From the NCBI RefSeq assembly GCF_024359545.1, contig NZ_JAKQZG010000011.1, positions 124,001-188,000 of the forward strand: a DNA stretch of 64,000 bases, in the 5' to 3' direction. Each line of letters opens with the position of its first letter. Position 1 is the stretch's first letter. The stretch comes from Jiella marina (GTDB lineage: Bacteria > Pseudomonadota > Alphaproteobacteria > Rhizobiales > Rhizobiaceae). The position numbers and the translations under genes are program-made. The notes below the pieces were generated by a model, which made no database searches, was not told where the DNA came from, and saw only the letters and a list, made by a program, of their open reading frames with translations. Shown piece after piece: positions 15,392 to 23,645 of this stretch.

Positions 15392-18075
15392 CCGACATCA
15401 ATTACGCAAGCTTGTTGGGCAAACTCACGCCGCTTGCCCACAAAGCATTTCATGACGGATTCCGCCAAGCCGAGAAGGCCGGCAATCGTGAAGCCGAACT
15501 CGAGCACTTTCTCACGTTCTTGCTCATGAACGATAAGTCCGACATGTCCGTCATTCTCGACCATCTCGGCCATGATCGCGGCGTTGTCCTATCGGAACTG
15601 ACCCAATCGATTCGAAATCTCCGAGAAAACATCACCAAGAAGCCGGCGATCAGTCCTGCCTTGACCAATAGCCTGCGCACCGCATGGCTCTATGCGTCAC
15701 TGCTGTTCGAATCCGGCGCCATCCGAAGCGGCCATATCCTCTTCGGCGTTTTGCAGGACGATGGACTCAAGAAGACATTGCGCGCGGCATCGAGGACGCT
15801 CGCATCAGTGGGGACAGAAGAGATTCTGACCTGCGGAGACGAAGTTTGGAAGCAATCGGAAGAGGAGCATGCCGCGAATGCGAGCCGCTCGACAGATGCA
15901 ACGCCGACAACCTCGCGATCGTCCGCATCGGACAAGGGCGCGGTCGATTCATCGGCCCTTGCCCGCTTCGCCACCGACCTCACCACCGAAGCCGAGAGCG
16001 GCAAGATGGACCCGGTGGTCGGGCGCGATCATGAAATCCGCCAGATCGTCGACGTTCTCCTGCGCCGACGCCAGAACAATCCGCTGCTGACCGGCGAGGC
16101 CGGCGTCGGCAAGACCGCCGTGGTCGAAGGCTTCGCCCAGCGGATCGCCGCCGGCGACGTACCGCCCTCCCTGCGGGGTGTCCGGCTCTACGCCCTCGAT
16201 ATCGGACTGATGCAGGCGGGCGCCGCGATGAAGGGGGAGTTCGAGCAGCGGCTGCGGGCCCTCGTCGACGAGGTGCAGGCCTCAACCGATCCGATCATCC
16301 TGTTCATCGACGAAATCCACACGCTGGTCGGCGCCGGCGGCCAGAAGGGCACGGGCGACGCCGCCAATCTTCTGAAACCGGCGCTCGCCCGCGGCACGCT
16401 GCGCACCATCGGCGCCACGACCTTCGCCGAATACCGCGCCCATATCGAGAGCGATCCGGCGCTGACCCGCCGCTTCCAGCCGGTCGAGATCGGCGAGCCG
16501 GACATTCCGCGCTGCGCGCGCATGTTGCGCGGCCTCGCCGCCCCCATGGAGCGGCATCACGGCGTGCGGATTCTGGACGAGGCGGTGATGGCGGCGGTGT
16601 CGCTTTCGGCGCGCTACATTCCTGCCCGCCAATTGCCCGACAAGGCCGTCAGCCTGCTCGACACGGCCGCCGCGCGGGTCGCGATCAGCCAGACGACCAT
16701 TCCGGCCGCGATTGCCGATCTCGACGCCAGCCTCGCGGCCCTTCAGGCGGAGCGCGACGCGCTCTCCCGCGAGGCTGGCCTGTCCGAGGACCAGAGCGAG
16801 CGGATCGCCGAGATCGATGCCGAGATCGACGCAAAGACCGCCGAGCGTGGCGACCTCGCCACGGCCCATGAGGAAGAGGCCGCGTTGGTGGAGAGGATCG
16901 TGGGGCTGACCGCGCCCGACAGCGTTCTCGCCAAGAGCGCGGACGGCCCTGCGGAGCCTCTTCCTGAAGCGGAAGTCCGCGAGCCGGCCCCGAACGAAAC
17001 GGCCCTTTCGGACGCGATGACCGCCCTGAACGCGATCGATCCCGACCGGCGGATGATCCATGCCCAGGTCGATGCCGATGCGGTCGCCTCCGTCGTGGCG
17101 GACTGGACCGGCATTCCGGTCGGTCGAATGCTGCGCGACGAGATCGCCACCGTTCTCAACCTGGCAGAACGGCTGAAGCAGCGGGTGATCGGCCAGGATC
17201 ACGGGCTCTGGACCATCGCAAGGCGGATCGAGACGAGCCGCGCCGGGCTCGACGATCCCGGCAAGCCTGTGGGCGTTTTCCTGCTCGCAGGCCCCTCCGG
17301 CGTCGGCAAAACTGAAACCGCGCTGGCGCTCGCCGAAACGCTCTATGGCGGCGAGCAGAACCTCATCACCATCAACATGTCGGAGTTCCAGGAGGCCCAC
17401 ACGGTCTCGCTCCTGAAGGGCGCGCCTCCGGGCTATGTGGGCTATGGCGAGGGCGGGCGGCTGACCGAAGCGGTGCGCCGCCGGCCCTATTCGGTCGTGC
17501 TTCTCGACGAGGTGGAAAAGGCCCATCCGGACGTCCACGAACTGTTCTTCCAGGTCTTCGACAAGGGCTGGATGGAGGATGGCAACGGACGGCGGATCGA
17601 TTTTCGCAACACCCTGATCATCCTGACCTCCAATGTCGGCACCCAGGCGATCATGGAGGCGACCGATTACGGCGCCACCGACGCGGCAATCGAGGATCTG
17701 GACCAGATGCTGAGGCCCGAACTTCTCGCCGTCTTCCCGCCGGCCCTGATCGGGCGGATGGTGACGGTGCCCTACAAGCCGCTTTCGGCGGAGATGATGG
17801 AGGGGATCGTCCGGCTGCATCTGAACCGGATCGTCAAACGCGTCCGGGAAAGTCAGCGTGCGACGCTGACGATCGACGATGCGGTGGTAAAGGAGATCGT
17901 CCGGCGCTGCCAAGATCCGCAATCGGGCGGCCGGATGATCGACCGGATCATTACCCAGACCCTGCTACCCGACCTATCGCGCCGTTTTCTCGACAGGATG
18001 GTCAATGGCGAGACGGCGACCACGGCCACCGTCATGCTTGACGAAACGGGTGAGTTCGCGACCGCCGTTTCTTGA
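15388..18075 (+). CDS. clpV: T6SS sheath-recycling ATPase ClpV (TssH)
   Basis: ClpV unfolds contracted TssBC sheaths for reuse. The 895-residue AAA+ protein has the Clp N-domain (about 10-160), a linker, nucleotide-binding domain 1 with Walker A GEAGVGKT near 236 and Walker B in ILFIDEIHT, and a coiled middle domain (about 430-500). Domain 2 has Walker [10 protein letters not shown] near 635, [16 protein letters not shown] and a Clp C-terminal part. The first ~570 bases are clearly poorer in GC (about 54% by hand count over 15481-15780) than the ATPase part (about 73% over 16081-16260), suggesting the sheath-recognising N-domain has a different history. It ends the + strand T6SS run. Confidence 0.96.
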   Translation: MTDINYASLLGKLTPLAHKAFHDGFRQAEKAGNREAELEHFLTFLLMNDKSDMSVILDHLGHDRGVVLSELTQSIRNLRENITKKPAISPALTNSLRTAWLYASLLFESGAIRSGHILFGVLQDDGLKKTLRAASRTLASVGTEEILTCGDEVWKQSEEEHAANASRSTDATPTTSRSSASDKGAVDSSALARFATDLTTEAESGKMDPVVGRDHEIRQIVDVLLRRRQNNPLLTGEAGVGKTAVVEGFAQRIAAGDVPPSLRGVRLYALDIGLMQAGAAMKGEFEQRLRALVDEVQASTDPIILFIDEIHTLVGAGGQKGTGDAANLLKPALARGTLRTIGATTFAEYRAHIESDPALTRRFQPVEIGEPDIPRCARMLRGLAAPMERHHGVRILDEAVMAAVSLSARYIPARQLPDKAVSLLDTAAARVAISQTTIPAAIADLDASLAALQAERDALSREAGLSEDQSERIAEIDAEIDAKTAERGDLATAHEEEAALVERIVGLTAPDSVLAKSADGPAEPLPEAEVREPAPNETALSDAMTALNAIDPDRRMIHAQVDADAVASVVADWTGIPVGRMLRDEIATVLNLAERLKQRVIGQDHGLWTIARRIETSRAGLDDPGKPVGVFLLAGPSGVGKTETALALAETLYGGEQNLITINMSEFQEAHTVSLLKGAPPGYVGYGEGGRLTEAVRRRPYSVVLLDEVEKAHPDVHELFFQVFDKGWMEDGNGRRIDFRNTLIILTSNVGTQAIMEATDYGATDAAIEDLDQMLRPELLAVFPPALIGRMVTVPYKPLSAEMMEGIVRLHLNRIVKRVRESQRATLTIDDAVVKEIVRRCQDPQSGGRMIDRIITQTLLPDLSRRFLDRMVNGETATTATVMLDETGEFATAVS

Positions 18076-18104
18076 GTGTCGTTGCGAAACCGTGGGTCTC
18101 CAAC

Positions 18105-18254
18105 TCAGCGGCGTCCGCGGAAGCGGCCACTGTCAATCTCGCGCATGCGCCTCTCGAGATCGGCCATGGAGACGGCGCGGTTCAGATAGGCGTGCTCAAG
18201 GGTTTCGGGGCTTTCTGGAAGGAAGATCGAGCGGAGCTTGCTGGTCATTTTCAT
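18105..18254 (-). CDS. DUF3563-family microprotein
   Basis: This 49-residue gene reads MKMTSKLRSIFLPESP, then ETLEHAYLNRAVSMADLERRM, split here as ETLEHAYLNRAV and SMADLERRMREIDSGRF, and ends RGRR. The LN...DLERRMREID.GRFR pattern is that of the DUF3563 family, common in rhizobia and of unknown function. GGAGA lies 6-10 bases before the ATG. The gene converges on clpV with 29 bases between stops. It has no membrane segment and is a short amphipathic helix plus a basic tail. Too short for many gene callers; recognition is from the conserved motif. Confidence 0.8.
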   Translation of the reverse strand: MKMTSKLRSIFLPESPETLEHAYLNRAVSMADLERRMREIDSGRFRGRR

Positions 18255-18406
18255 GTGCGTTCTCCTATGTCGTTGACCTCAAGCTAAGCGTCATGGTGCA
18301 GCGCAGCAATTGGGGGTCCTGCAAGCCAGCCATGCATTGCGATGGAGCCACCGAGAAGCTTTTCTTCACAATTTTGAGGAGTCCGACATGACCCGGAAAG
18401 CGGACC

Positions 18407-18444
18407 AAAAAAAATAAAGGGCCGGTGCCCGAAGGCACCAGCCC
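18407..18444 (-). terminator. Rho-independent terminator of the PRC-barrel gene
   Basis: On the minus strand GGGC-TGGTGCC closes on GGCACC-GGCCC across a C(TTCG)G tetraloop and is followed by TTTATTTTTTTT. This is a textbook intrinsic terminator, about 50 bases after the stop of the PRC-barrel gene. Confidence 0.9.
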
Positions 18445-18494
18445 TATCCTACCTACGATCGTCGATTGATCGTGGCACACTCACTGATGCGGCA

Positions 18495-19583
18495 TTACAT
18501 GCTGCCGAGCGTGATCATCTCGTCTTCATTCAACAGCGGATACTGGTCGGTGTTGAACTCCTGCAGACCTTCGACCTGGTCCTCGGTGATGCTCGGGGCA
18601 ACGAAGTTTCCGTTCTGAGCGACAAGAGCGTTCAGCGGGATCGCAACCTGCTTCTCACCCATGCCGAGGAAACCGCCGGAACCGATGACAGCGAAGAGCT
18701 GGTTGTCGATGTTCGCGACCTCTTCGATGTCGCCCAGAAGGTCGCCGTCTTCACCGATGATGTTGTAGTCGGTGATCTCGTCGACGCTCATCTGGATTTC
18801 GCGGGCGGCATCCGTGGCCACGGCGATGTAGAGATCGCTGTCCGAACCGCCGGTGCTGGCCGTCGACATCTGGTCATCGGAGCTCTCGCTCTGCTGCGCC
18901 ATGTTCGACTGGTTCTGCTGATCGCTCTGAGCGTTCATCTGGTCCTGGCCGGACTGCTGATCTTCGCCCATGTCGGCCGACTGCATCTCGTTGCCTTCGG
19001 CGTCCTCATAGCGAATCGTCGGCTCACCCTGGGCCTGATTGACCTGGATGTTCGCTTCTTCGCTCTCGTACCGGATCTCCGGACGCTGATCGGCACCCTG
19101 GACACTGACCTGCGGCTGCGCCTGCTGGATCATCACGTCAGCCTGCTCGTTGCCATCCGTCTGAACCTCGGGACGGCTGTCTTCGGCGACGTTCACGCTC
19201 GGCTGACCCTGCTCGACCGTGACATCAGGCTGCGACTGGTTCACGTCGACGTTCGGGTTCGGCATGCGAACCGTAATCTGCGGCTGCGGAATGTCGACGG
19301 TGATCGACGGAGCCGGCTGGCGCACGGTGATGGTCGGACGCGGCTGCGTCACGTTCACGTCCGGCTGAGCCTGCTCGACGGTGACGTCGGGCTCGGGAAC
19401 GTCCACACGAACCTCCGGCACATCCGGATCGACCACGACATCGGCGTCGCCCTGCATCTGATCGCTGGTCGCGCTGTCATTGGCCTGCGGCTGCGTCGCG
19501 TCATTGTTGTTGCTGTCCTGCGCAAAAGCCGGCGCAACAAAAATCGTACTCATCAGAAGAGCAATTTTCAGATTCGGTTTCAT
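18495..19583 (-). CDS. exported PRC-barrel protein with nonapeptide repeats
   Basis: The 362-residue acidic protein has a signal peptide (LKIALLMSTIFVAPAFAQ, cleavage near residue 21) and a Gln/Asn/Asp-rich spacer. Residues 57-128 are eight back-to-back nine-residue repeats with consensus x-V/I-x-V-x-Q-x-x-P (for example DVTVEQAQP, DVNVTQPRP, TITVRQPAP), with degenerate copies continuing to about 190. A Gln/Ser-rich low-complexity stretch leads to a C-terminal PRC-barrel (about 270-325; YNIIGEDGDLLGDIEEVA, QVAIPLNALV). PRC-barrel proteins are frequent in the general stress regulon of rhizobia, and the upstream EcfG-like promoter agrees. GGAGG precedes the ATG. Biochemical role unknown; probably periplasmic or surface structural. 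Confidence 0.85.
   Translation of the reverse strand: MKPNLKIALLMSTIFVAPAFAQDSNNNDATQPQANDSATSDQMQGDADVVVDPDVPEVRVDVPEPDVTVEQAQPDVNVTQPRPTITVRQPAPSITVDIPQPQITVRMPNPNVDVNQSQPDVTVEQGQPSVNVAEDSRPEVQTDGNEQADVMIQQAQPQVSVQGADQRPEIRYESEEANIQVNQAQGEPTIRYEDAEGNEMQSADMGEDQQSGQDQMNAQSDQQNQSNMAQQSESSDDQMSTASTGGSDSDLYIAVATDAAREIQMSVDEITDYNIIGEDGDLLGDIEEVANIDNQLFAVIGSGGFLGMGEKQVAIPLNALVAQNGNFVAPSITEDQVEGLQEFNTDQYPLLNEDEMITLGSM
19200..19415 (-). repeat. eight tandem 27-base (nonapeptide) repeats inside the PRC-barrel gene
   Basis: Each unit encodes nine residues ending in proline with hydrophobic residues at positions 2 and 4. Copies vary at DNA level, so they are held by protein selection rather than recent slippage. 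Alternating V-x-V with a regular Pro suggests short beta strands with turns, such as a solenoid-like or extended stalk; this is inference. Confidence 0.85.
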
Positions 19584-19906
19584 AAAACCTCCACAAATAC
19601 TTTTGGAAACGCCGCGTGATCGAGTTCACGCCGCTCTTGTGAGACAAACATTCTTCGCGGGGGACTGTTCCTGCGAAATTTCGACACTTTCGCGTCGCAG
19701 CTAAATATTCAAGTTATTTATGGCTCTGATGCGCACAGAATTTAAAGTCTTTAAAAATCGGCCCACACCCCCGTTTTCCGGCTCTTCCAGGAGGAAGCTC
19801 GAGCGCCGAGCACGACATGGCAGGGCGGGGACAAGCGCTCACCTCGGGCCGGATAGTCCGATCGAGAGAATCCCGAGCTCCTGTGAGACCTCTGGCCGGT
19901 TGCGGC
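19584..19906. other. intergenic region between PRC-barrel gene and response regulator
   Basis: This 323-base stretch holds the PRC-barrel ribosome site (GGAGG at about 19588-19592), the EcfG-like promoter and an AT-rich block (19695-19760) with TTTAAA-GTCT-TTAAA. The spacing of that block is two bases too short for a CtrA site. The half nearest the response regulator contains no gene or terminator that I can support. Confidence 0.6.
19646..19670 (-). promoter_or_regulatory. EcfG-type general stress promoter for the PRC-barrel gene
   Basis: Minus strand GGAAC (19670-19666), 17 bases, then GTT (19648-19646), matching the alphaproteobacterial EcfG consensus GGAAC-N16/17-cGTT. It lies about 60 bases before the start codon, a normal leader length. 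Confidence 0.65.
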
Positions 19907-20632
19907 TCAGTCTGGCGAAAAGATGTAGCCGGATCCGCGCACGGTACGGATCACCGTCGGATGGGCCGGATCGGGTTCGATCTTCTTGCGAATCCGGGTG
20001 ATCCGCACATCCACGGCGCGATCGAAGGGCTCGCTGTCCCGCGCGCTCGCCAGGTCGAGAAGACGTTCGCGCGAAAGAACCCGGAGGGGATTTTCCGAAA
20101 AGGCCTTCAACAGGGCAAATTCGCTGTGCACCAACGGCTGTTCCTCGCCATCATCGCCCCGCAGGGTCTGTGCATCGAGATCCAGCCATTTCGTGCCGAA
20201 GCGGACTTCCCGGCGCTGCGGCGGCGACGCCTCCTCCGGGCGGGCAGCGGCCTGCGCCCCGGCGCGGCGCATCACCGAGCGGATCCGCGCCAGGAGTTCG
20301 CGCAGTTCGCAGGGCTTGGCGATATAGTCGTCTGCACCGAGCTCCAGCCCGACCACCCGGTCGACCAGGCTTGCGGTGGCCGTCAACATGATCACGGGCA
20401 CGCTGTTTTCGGCCTTCAATCCGCGCACGATCGAGAGACCATCCTCCCCCGGCATGTTCAGGTCGAGAATGATCAGGTCCGGCATTTCCTTGGCCATCTG
20501 GGCGCGCAACGCTTCGCCGCCGTCGAGAAGGCGCACGCAGTAGCCGTGCATGTCGAGATAGTCGCCGATGAGCGCGCGCGTCTCGGCTTCGTCGTCGACG
20601 ACGAAGATCCGAGCCTCATTGGTATTACTCAT
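19907..20632 (-). CDS. OmpR/PhoB-family response regulator
   Basis: The 241-residue regulator has a receiver domain (about 8-120) with acidic pair DD at 13-14, phosphoacceptor Asp57 (LIILDLNMPG), Thr in MLTAT and Lys in YIAKP. A Pro/Ala/Arg linker is followed by a winged-helix domain (about 145-240; VRFGTKWLDLDAQTL, LLKAFSENPLRVLSRERLL, RAVDVRITRIRKKIEPDP, IRTVRGSGYIF). Its start overlaps the kinase stop by four bases, so the two form a cognate pair. Targets are unknown; the neighbouring Tad genes and stress protein are possible but unproven. Confidence 0.9.
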   Translation of the reverse strand: MSNTNEARIFVVDDEAETRALIGDYLDMHGYCVRLLDGGEALRAQMAKEMPDLIILDLNMPGEDGLSIVRGLKAENSVPVIMLTATASLVDRVVGLELGADDYIAKPCELRELLARIRSVMRRAGAQAAARPEEASPPQRREVRFGTKWLDLDAQTLRGDDGEEQPLVHSEFALLKAFSENPLRVLSRERLLDLASARDSEPFDRAVDVRITRIRKKIEPDPAHPTVIRTVRGSGYIFSPD

Positions 20633-22350
20633 GGAGTCTCCAGAAGCGGGATCATGATCGAGAAGCTGGCGCCACCAAGCGGGCCATTCTCCTCGACCGT
20701 CACCTCACCCTCATGCAATTCGACGATCTTTCGGACGATCGAAAGACCGAGCCCGGTCGAGCTTTCCCCAGCGGTCGGCTGCGCGGAGAGACGCTGGAAG
20801 CGACCGAAGAGTCGGACCGTATCCTGGTCGTTGAGCCCTGGACCGGAGTCCGACACGCAGATCCGCACGAAACCGTCCTCACGGCGAGCCTCCACGCGGA
20901 TCTCACCACCGAGGGGGGTGTATTTGATGGCATTGCTGATCAGATTGTCGACCGCTTCGGCGATGCGGTCGGGATCGCACGCTGCCGTGAGTTGCGGCTC
21001 GACATCGACCGTCAGGGTCTGCTCTTTCGAGTCAGCCAGAGCCCGGCTCAATTCCGCCGTGCCCGCGACCAGGGAGGACAGATCGATCGCCTGCTTGTCG
21101 ACCGAAATGTCGAGCGCATCGGACAGGGCATCAGCGATCGAGACCTCGACGATCCGCGTCATCCGCTCGGCAGACCCGCGAATCTGGTCCACCTGCCGGG
21201 AAAACAGTTCGCGGGTCTTGTCCTCCAGCCGCTCGGAAAGCGTGGACAGCATCTCGGAACGGCCGAGGATGACCGCGAGCGGATTCTTCAGGTCATGGGC
21301 GATGGTCCCGAGGATCTCGTTCTTGAAGGCGTTGACGCGCTTGAGAAGCGCGCCCTGCGCGCGCAGCCGTTCATTGGCACTGCCGAGTTCGGCGGTGCGC
21401 CGCCTGACACGCTCTTCCAGCTCTTCATTGGCCTTGCGCAGCTCGTCGTAGAGATGGGCGTTGTCGAAGGCGATGGCGAGCTTGGCGGAAAAGACCGAGA
21501 CCAGCGACGTCTGGGTTTCCGTCAGTTCGTCCTCGGTTGCAAGGGCGACCAGGATCTCCGCGCCGCTGCCGGTCTTGACGTAAAGACAGACAAGGCCGTC
21601 CTTGCGAACCGGACCTCCCGCCGCAGCCGCATCGGAAAACAGACCCAGCTTGTCAAAGCCCGTGTCGGGAGAGCGTTCGAACTTGCCGAGACCCGCCAGC
21701 ACCAACGGGTCTGCGCCATTGTTCTCCCGCATGATCAGGATGCCGTCGGTCTCGATCTCGAGGAGTGCACTGATCTGGATGAGGACACCGTGAGCCAGCG
21801 TCTGCAGCGAGCGATCGTCGAAGAGCGAGGCGGATGCCGCGACGATCATCTCCAGACCGATGCGTGTGTCGTCGAGGCGCTTGAGCTGGTCATAGCCCCG
21901 AAGCGCCGCGGTCAGCGTCGTGAACAGCTTCTCCGACGTGAGCTCGGTCTTGGCCTTGTAGTCGTTGATGTCGTACTCGACGACGACCCGGTGCTCCGGC
22001 GCCTGACCAGGCTGCCCGGTGCGCAGGATGATGCGCACCAATTCATTCTTCAGTTCCTCCCTGATCGCCTGGGCGAGGCGCAGACCGGCGTCGTCGGTTT
22101 CCATCACCACGTCGAGAAGGACGACGGCCGTATCGGGGTGCGCGCGCAGGAGTTCGAGTCCTTCCCGGGCCGAGTGCGCTCCGACGATCTCGAGACCGTA
22201 ACCTTGCAGGGAGAAATGCTTCAGCGCGAAGCGCGTGCCATCGTGCACCGCCTCGTCATCATCGATGACGGCGATTTTCCAGCCGACCGCGACGGAACTG
22301 CCGGCTTCGGCCTCCGACGGCTCCGCAAACTCAAGAAAATCACTCGGCAT
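20629..22350 (-). CDS. histidine kinase with N-terminal receiver and DUF3369 domain
   Basis: The 573-residue soluble protein starts with a receiver (about 24-150; DD at 30-31, phosphoacceptor Asp80 in VVLLDVVME). A DUF3369/GAF-like sensor region (about 175-310) and a coiled coil (LYDELRKANEELEERVRRR) lead to HisKA with His352 in IAHDLKNPLAVI. The HATPase domain is complete (N box DNLISNAIKYTP, SDSGPGL, TGLGLSIVRKI). There is no membrane segment, so it senses a cytoplasmic cue or input from another kinase via its own receiver. The architecture receiver-DUF3369-kinase followed by an OmpR-type regulator suggests a multi-step or feedback relay. Confidence 0.9.
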   Translation of the reverse strand: MPSDFLEFAEPSEAEAGSSVAVGWKIAVIDDDEAVHDGTRFALKHFSLQGYGLEIVGAHSAREGLELLRAHPDTAVVLLDVVMETDDAGLRLAQAIREELKNELVRIILRTGQPGQAPEHRVVVEYDINDYKAKTELTSEKLFTTLTAALRGYDQLKRLDDTRIGLEMIVAASASLFDDRSLQTLAHGVLIQISALLEIETDGILIMRENNGADPLVLAGLGKFERSPDTGFDKLGLFSDAAAAGGPVRKDGLVCLYVKTGSGAEILVALATEDELTETQTSLVSVFSAKLAIAFDNAHLYDELRKANEELEERVRRRTAELGSANERLRAQGALLKRVNAFKNEILGTIAHDLKNPLAVILGRSEMLSTLSERLEDKTRELFSRQVDQIRGSAERMTRIVEVSIADALSDALDISVDKQAIDLSSLVAGTAELSRALADSKEQTLTVDVEPQLTAACDPDRIAEAVDNLISNAIKYTPLGGEIRVEARREDGFVRICVSDSGPGLNDQDTVRLFGRFQRLSAQPTAGESSTGLGLSIVRKIVELHEGEVTVEENGPLGGASFSIMIPLLETP

Positions 22351-22605
22351 GATGCTGCAAACCGTCGGGTCGGCCCTCGTGGCGATAACGAACTTCCATT
22401 CGTGTGAAAGGAAATTTCCCTATCATAACCGAGGGCTGTTCGCGCTGCCAGTAGATTTACCGCCCGGCGGCAGGCTGGCGCTACGTCATGCACGGGATTC
22501 ATCGACATGACGGCAAAGATGCCAAAAGCTGCCTCTTCGAAAGGATGCACCGCCCCCTCGGCCGCGTGATCGGCCGACGAAACGCCCGCAGAGCGACTGC
22601 CTGCC

Positions 22606-23592
22606 TCAATCGTAACCGAGCACGCGGATCATCGCAGGGCCGAGAATCACGGCGAACAGGACCGGCAGGAAGAAGACGATCATCGGTACCGTCAGCTTCG
22701 GCGGGAGCGCGGCGGCCTTCTTCTCGGCGGCGTTCATGCGCATGTCCCGGTTTTCCTGGGCCATGGTGCGCAGCGCTTGGCCCAGCGGCGTGCCGTAGCG
22801 TTCCGCCTGAATGAGTGCCGTGCAGACCGCCTTGACGCCTTCCAGGCCGGTTCGGGACACCAGGTTCTCATAGGCGGTCTTTCGATCCGGCAGATAGGAG
22901 AGCTCGGCACAGAGCAGGATCAGCTCTTCCGCAAGCGGGATCGACTGAATGCCGATTTCGTCCGCAACGCGTCGAAAGGCGCCCTCGATGGACTGGCCCG
23001 ATTCCACACAGATCAGCATCAGGTCGAGCGCATCCGGCCAGGCGCGCGTGATCGACTGGCGCCGCTTCTGGGCGGTGTTGCTGACGATCACCACCGGCAA
23101 ATAGAAGCCCACATAGGCAACGATCAGCATCACCAGGATACGAACGCCCATCGGCCAGTTCGAGAGAATTCCGATACCGAAAATGTAGAAGCCGGCGAAG
23201 GCGAGAAGGACGAGCGGGGCGCAGACCCGGGCGAACAGGAACATCGTCAAGGGGCGCTGGCCGCGATAGCCGGCGGCACGCAGATTGCTGACGGTCTTGT
23301 CGTCGACGAGGAGCGAACGCAGGTTCAACTGCTCGACGACCATGCTGGCAATGCCGCGCTTTTCCTGGTGGCGCAGACCGCGCGACTGTTCCTTTTCGGC
23401 AGCGAGCTTGGCACGTTCGCGGGCACGGATCTGGTCGCGTTCGAGCGCCACCGATTTCATCCGGCTCTTCAGCTTGTTGCCGCTGAGGGCCGGCACCGCG
23501 ATGGCAAGGACCGTCATGAAGACGCCGAGCGCAACAGCCAGGCTCAGCACCAACTGGCTCGACAGGCCCATGGTCTGAAAGACCGATTCCAT
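22606..23592 (-). CDS. tadC: Tad pilus inner-membrane platform protein TadC
   Basis: TadC pairs with TadB to form the membrane platform on which the TadA/CpaF motor extrudes Flp pilin. The 328-residue protein has a membrane segment at about 12-35, two near 118-170 and a C-terminal one (VPMIVFFLPVLFAVILGPAMI). The GspF/T2SSF domain carries WPDALDLMLICVESGQSIEGAFRRVADE and SRTGLEGVKAVCTALIQAERYGTPLGQALRTMA. It is the last gene of the cpaB-tadC run, 53 bases after tadB. No TadD/E/F/G genes follow. Confidence 0.93.
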   Translation of the reverse strand: MESVFQTMGLSSQLVLSLAVALGVFMTVLAIAVPALSGNKLKSRMKSVALERDQIRARERAKLAAEKEQSRGLRHQEKRGIASMVVEQLNLRSLLVDDKTVSNLRAAGYRGQRPLTMFLFARVCAPLVLLAFAGFYIFGIGILSNWPMGVRILVMLIVAYVGFYLPVVIVSNTAQKRRQSITRAWPDALDLMLICVESGQSIEGAFRRVADEIGIQSIPLAEELILLCAELSYLPDRKTAYENLVSRTGLEGVKAVCTALIQAERYGTPLGQALRTMAQENRDMRMNAAEKKAAALPPKLTVPMIVFFLPVLFAVILGPAMIRVLGYD

Positions 23593-23645
23593 CGTCAGAA
23601 CGCTCCTTGTGTGATGCCTGAGCTCAACGGTTCAAACGGTCCAGG

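Noticed and set aside
18072-18287. 71-residue + strand frame after clpV
   Set aside because: Antisense to the DUF3563 gene, no ribosome site or motif.
19720-19750. CtrA site TTAA-N-TTAA near the PRC-barrel promoter
   Set aside because: The spacer is 5 bases, not 7.
22351-22605. Flp pilin gene in the gap before tadC
   Set aside because: Reading all frames gives no short hydrophobic pilin with a G/E cleavage motif.
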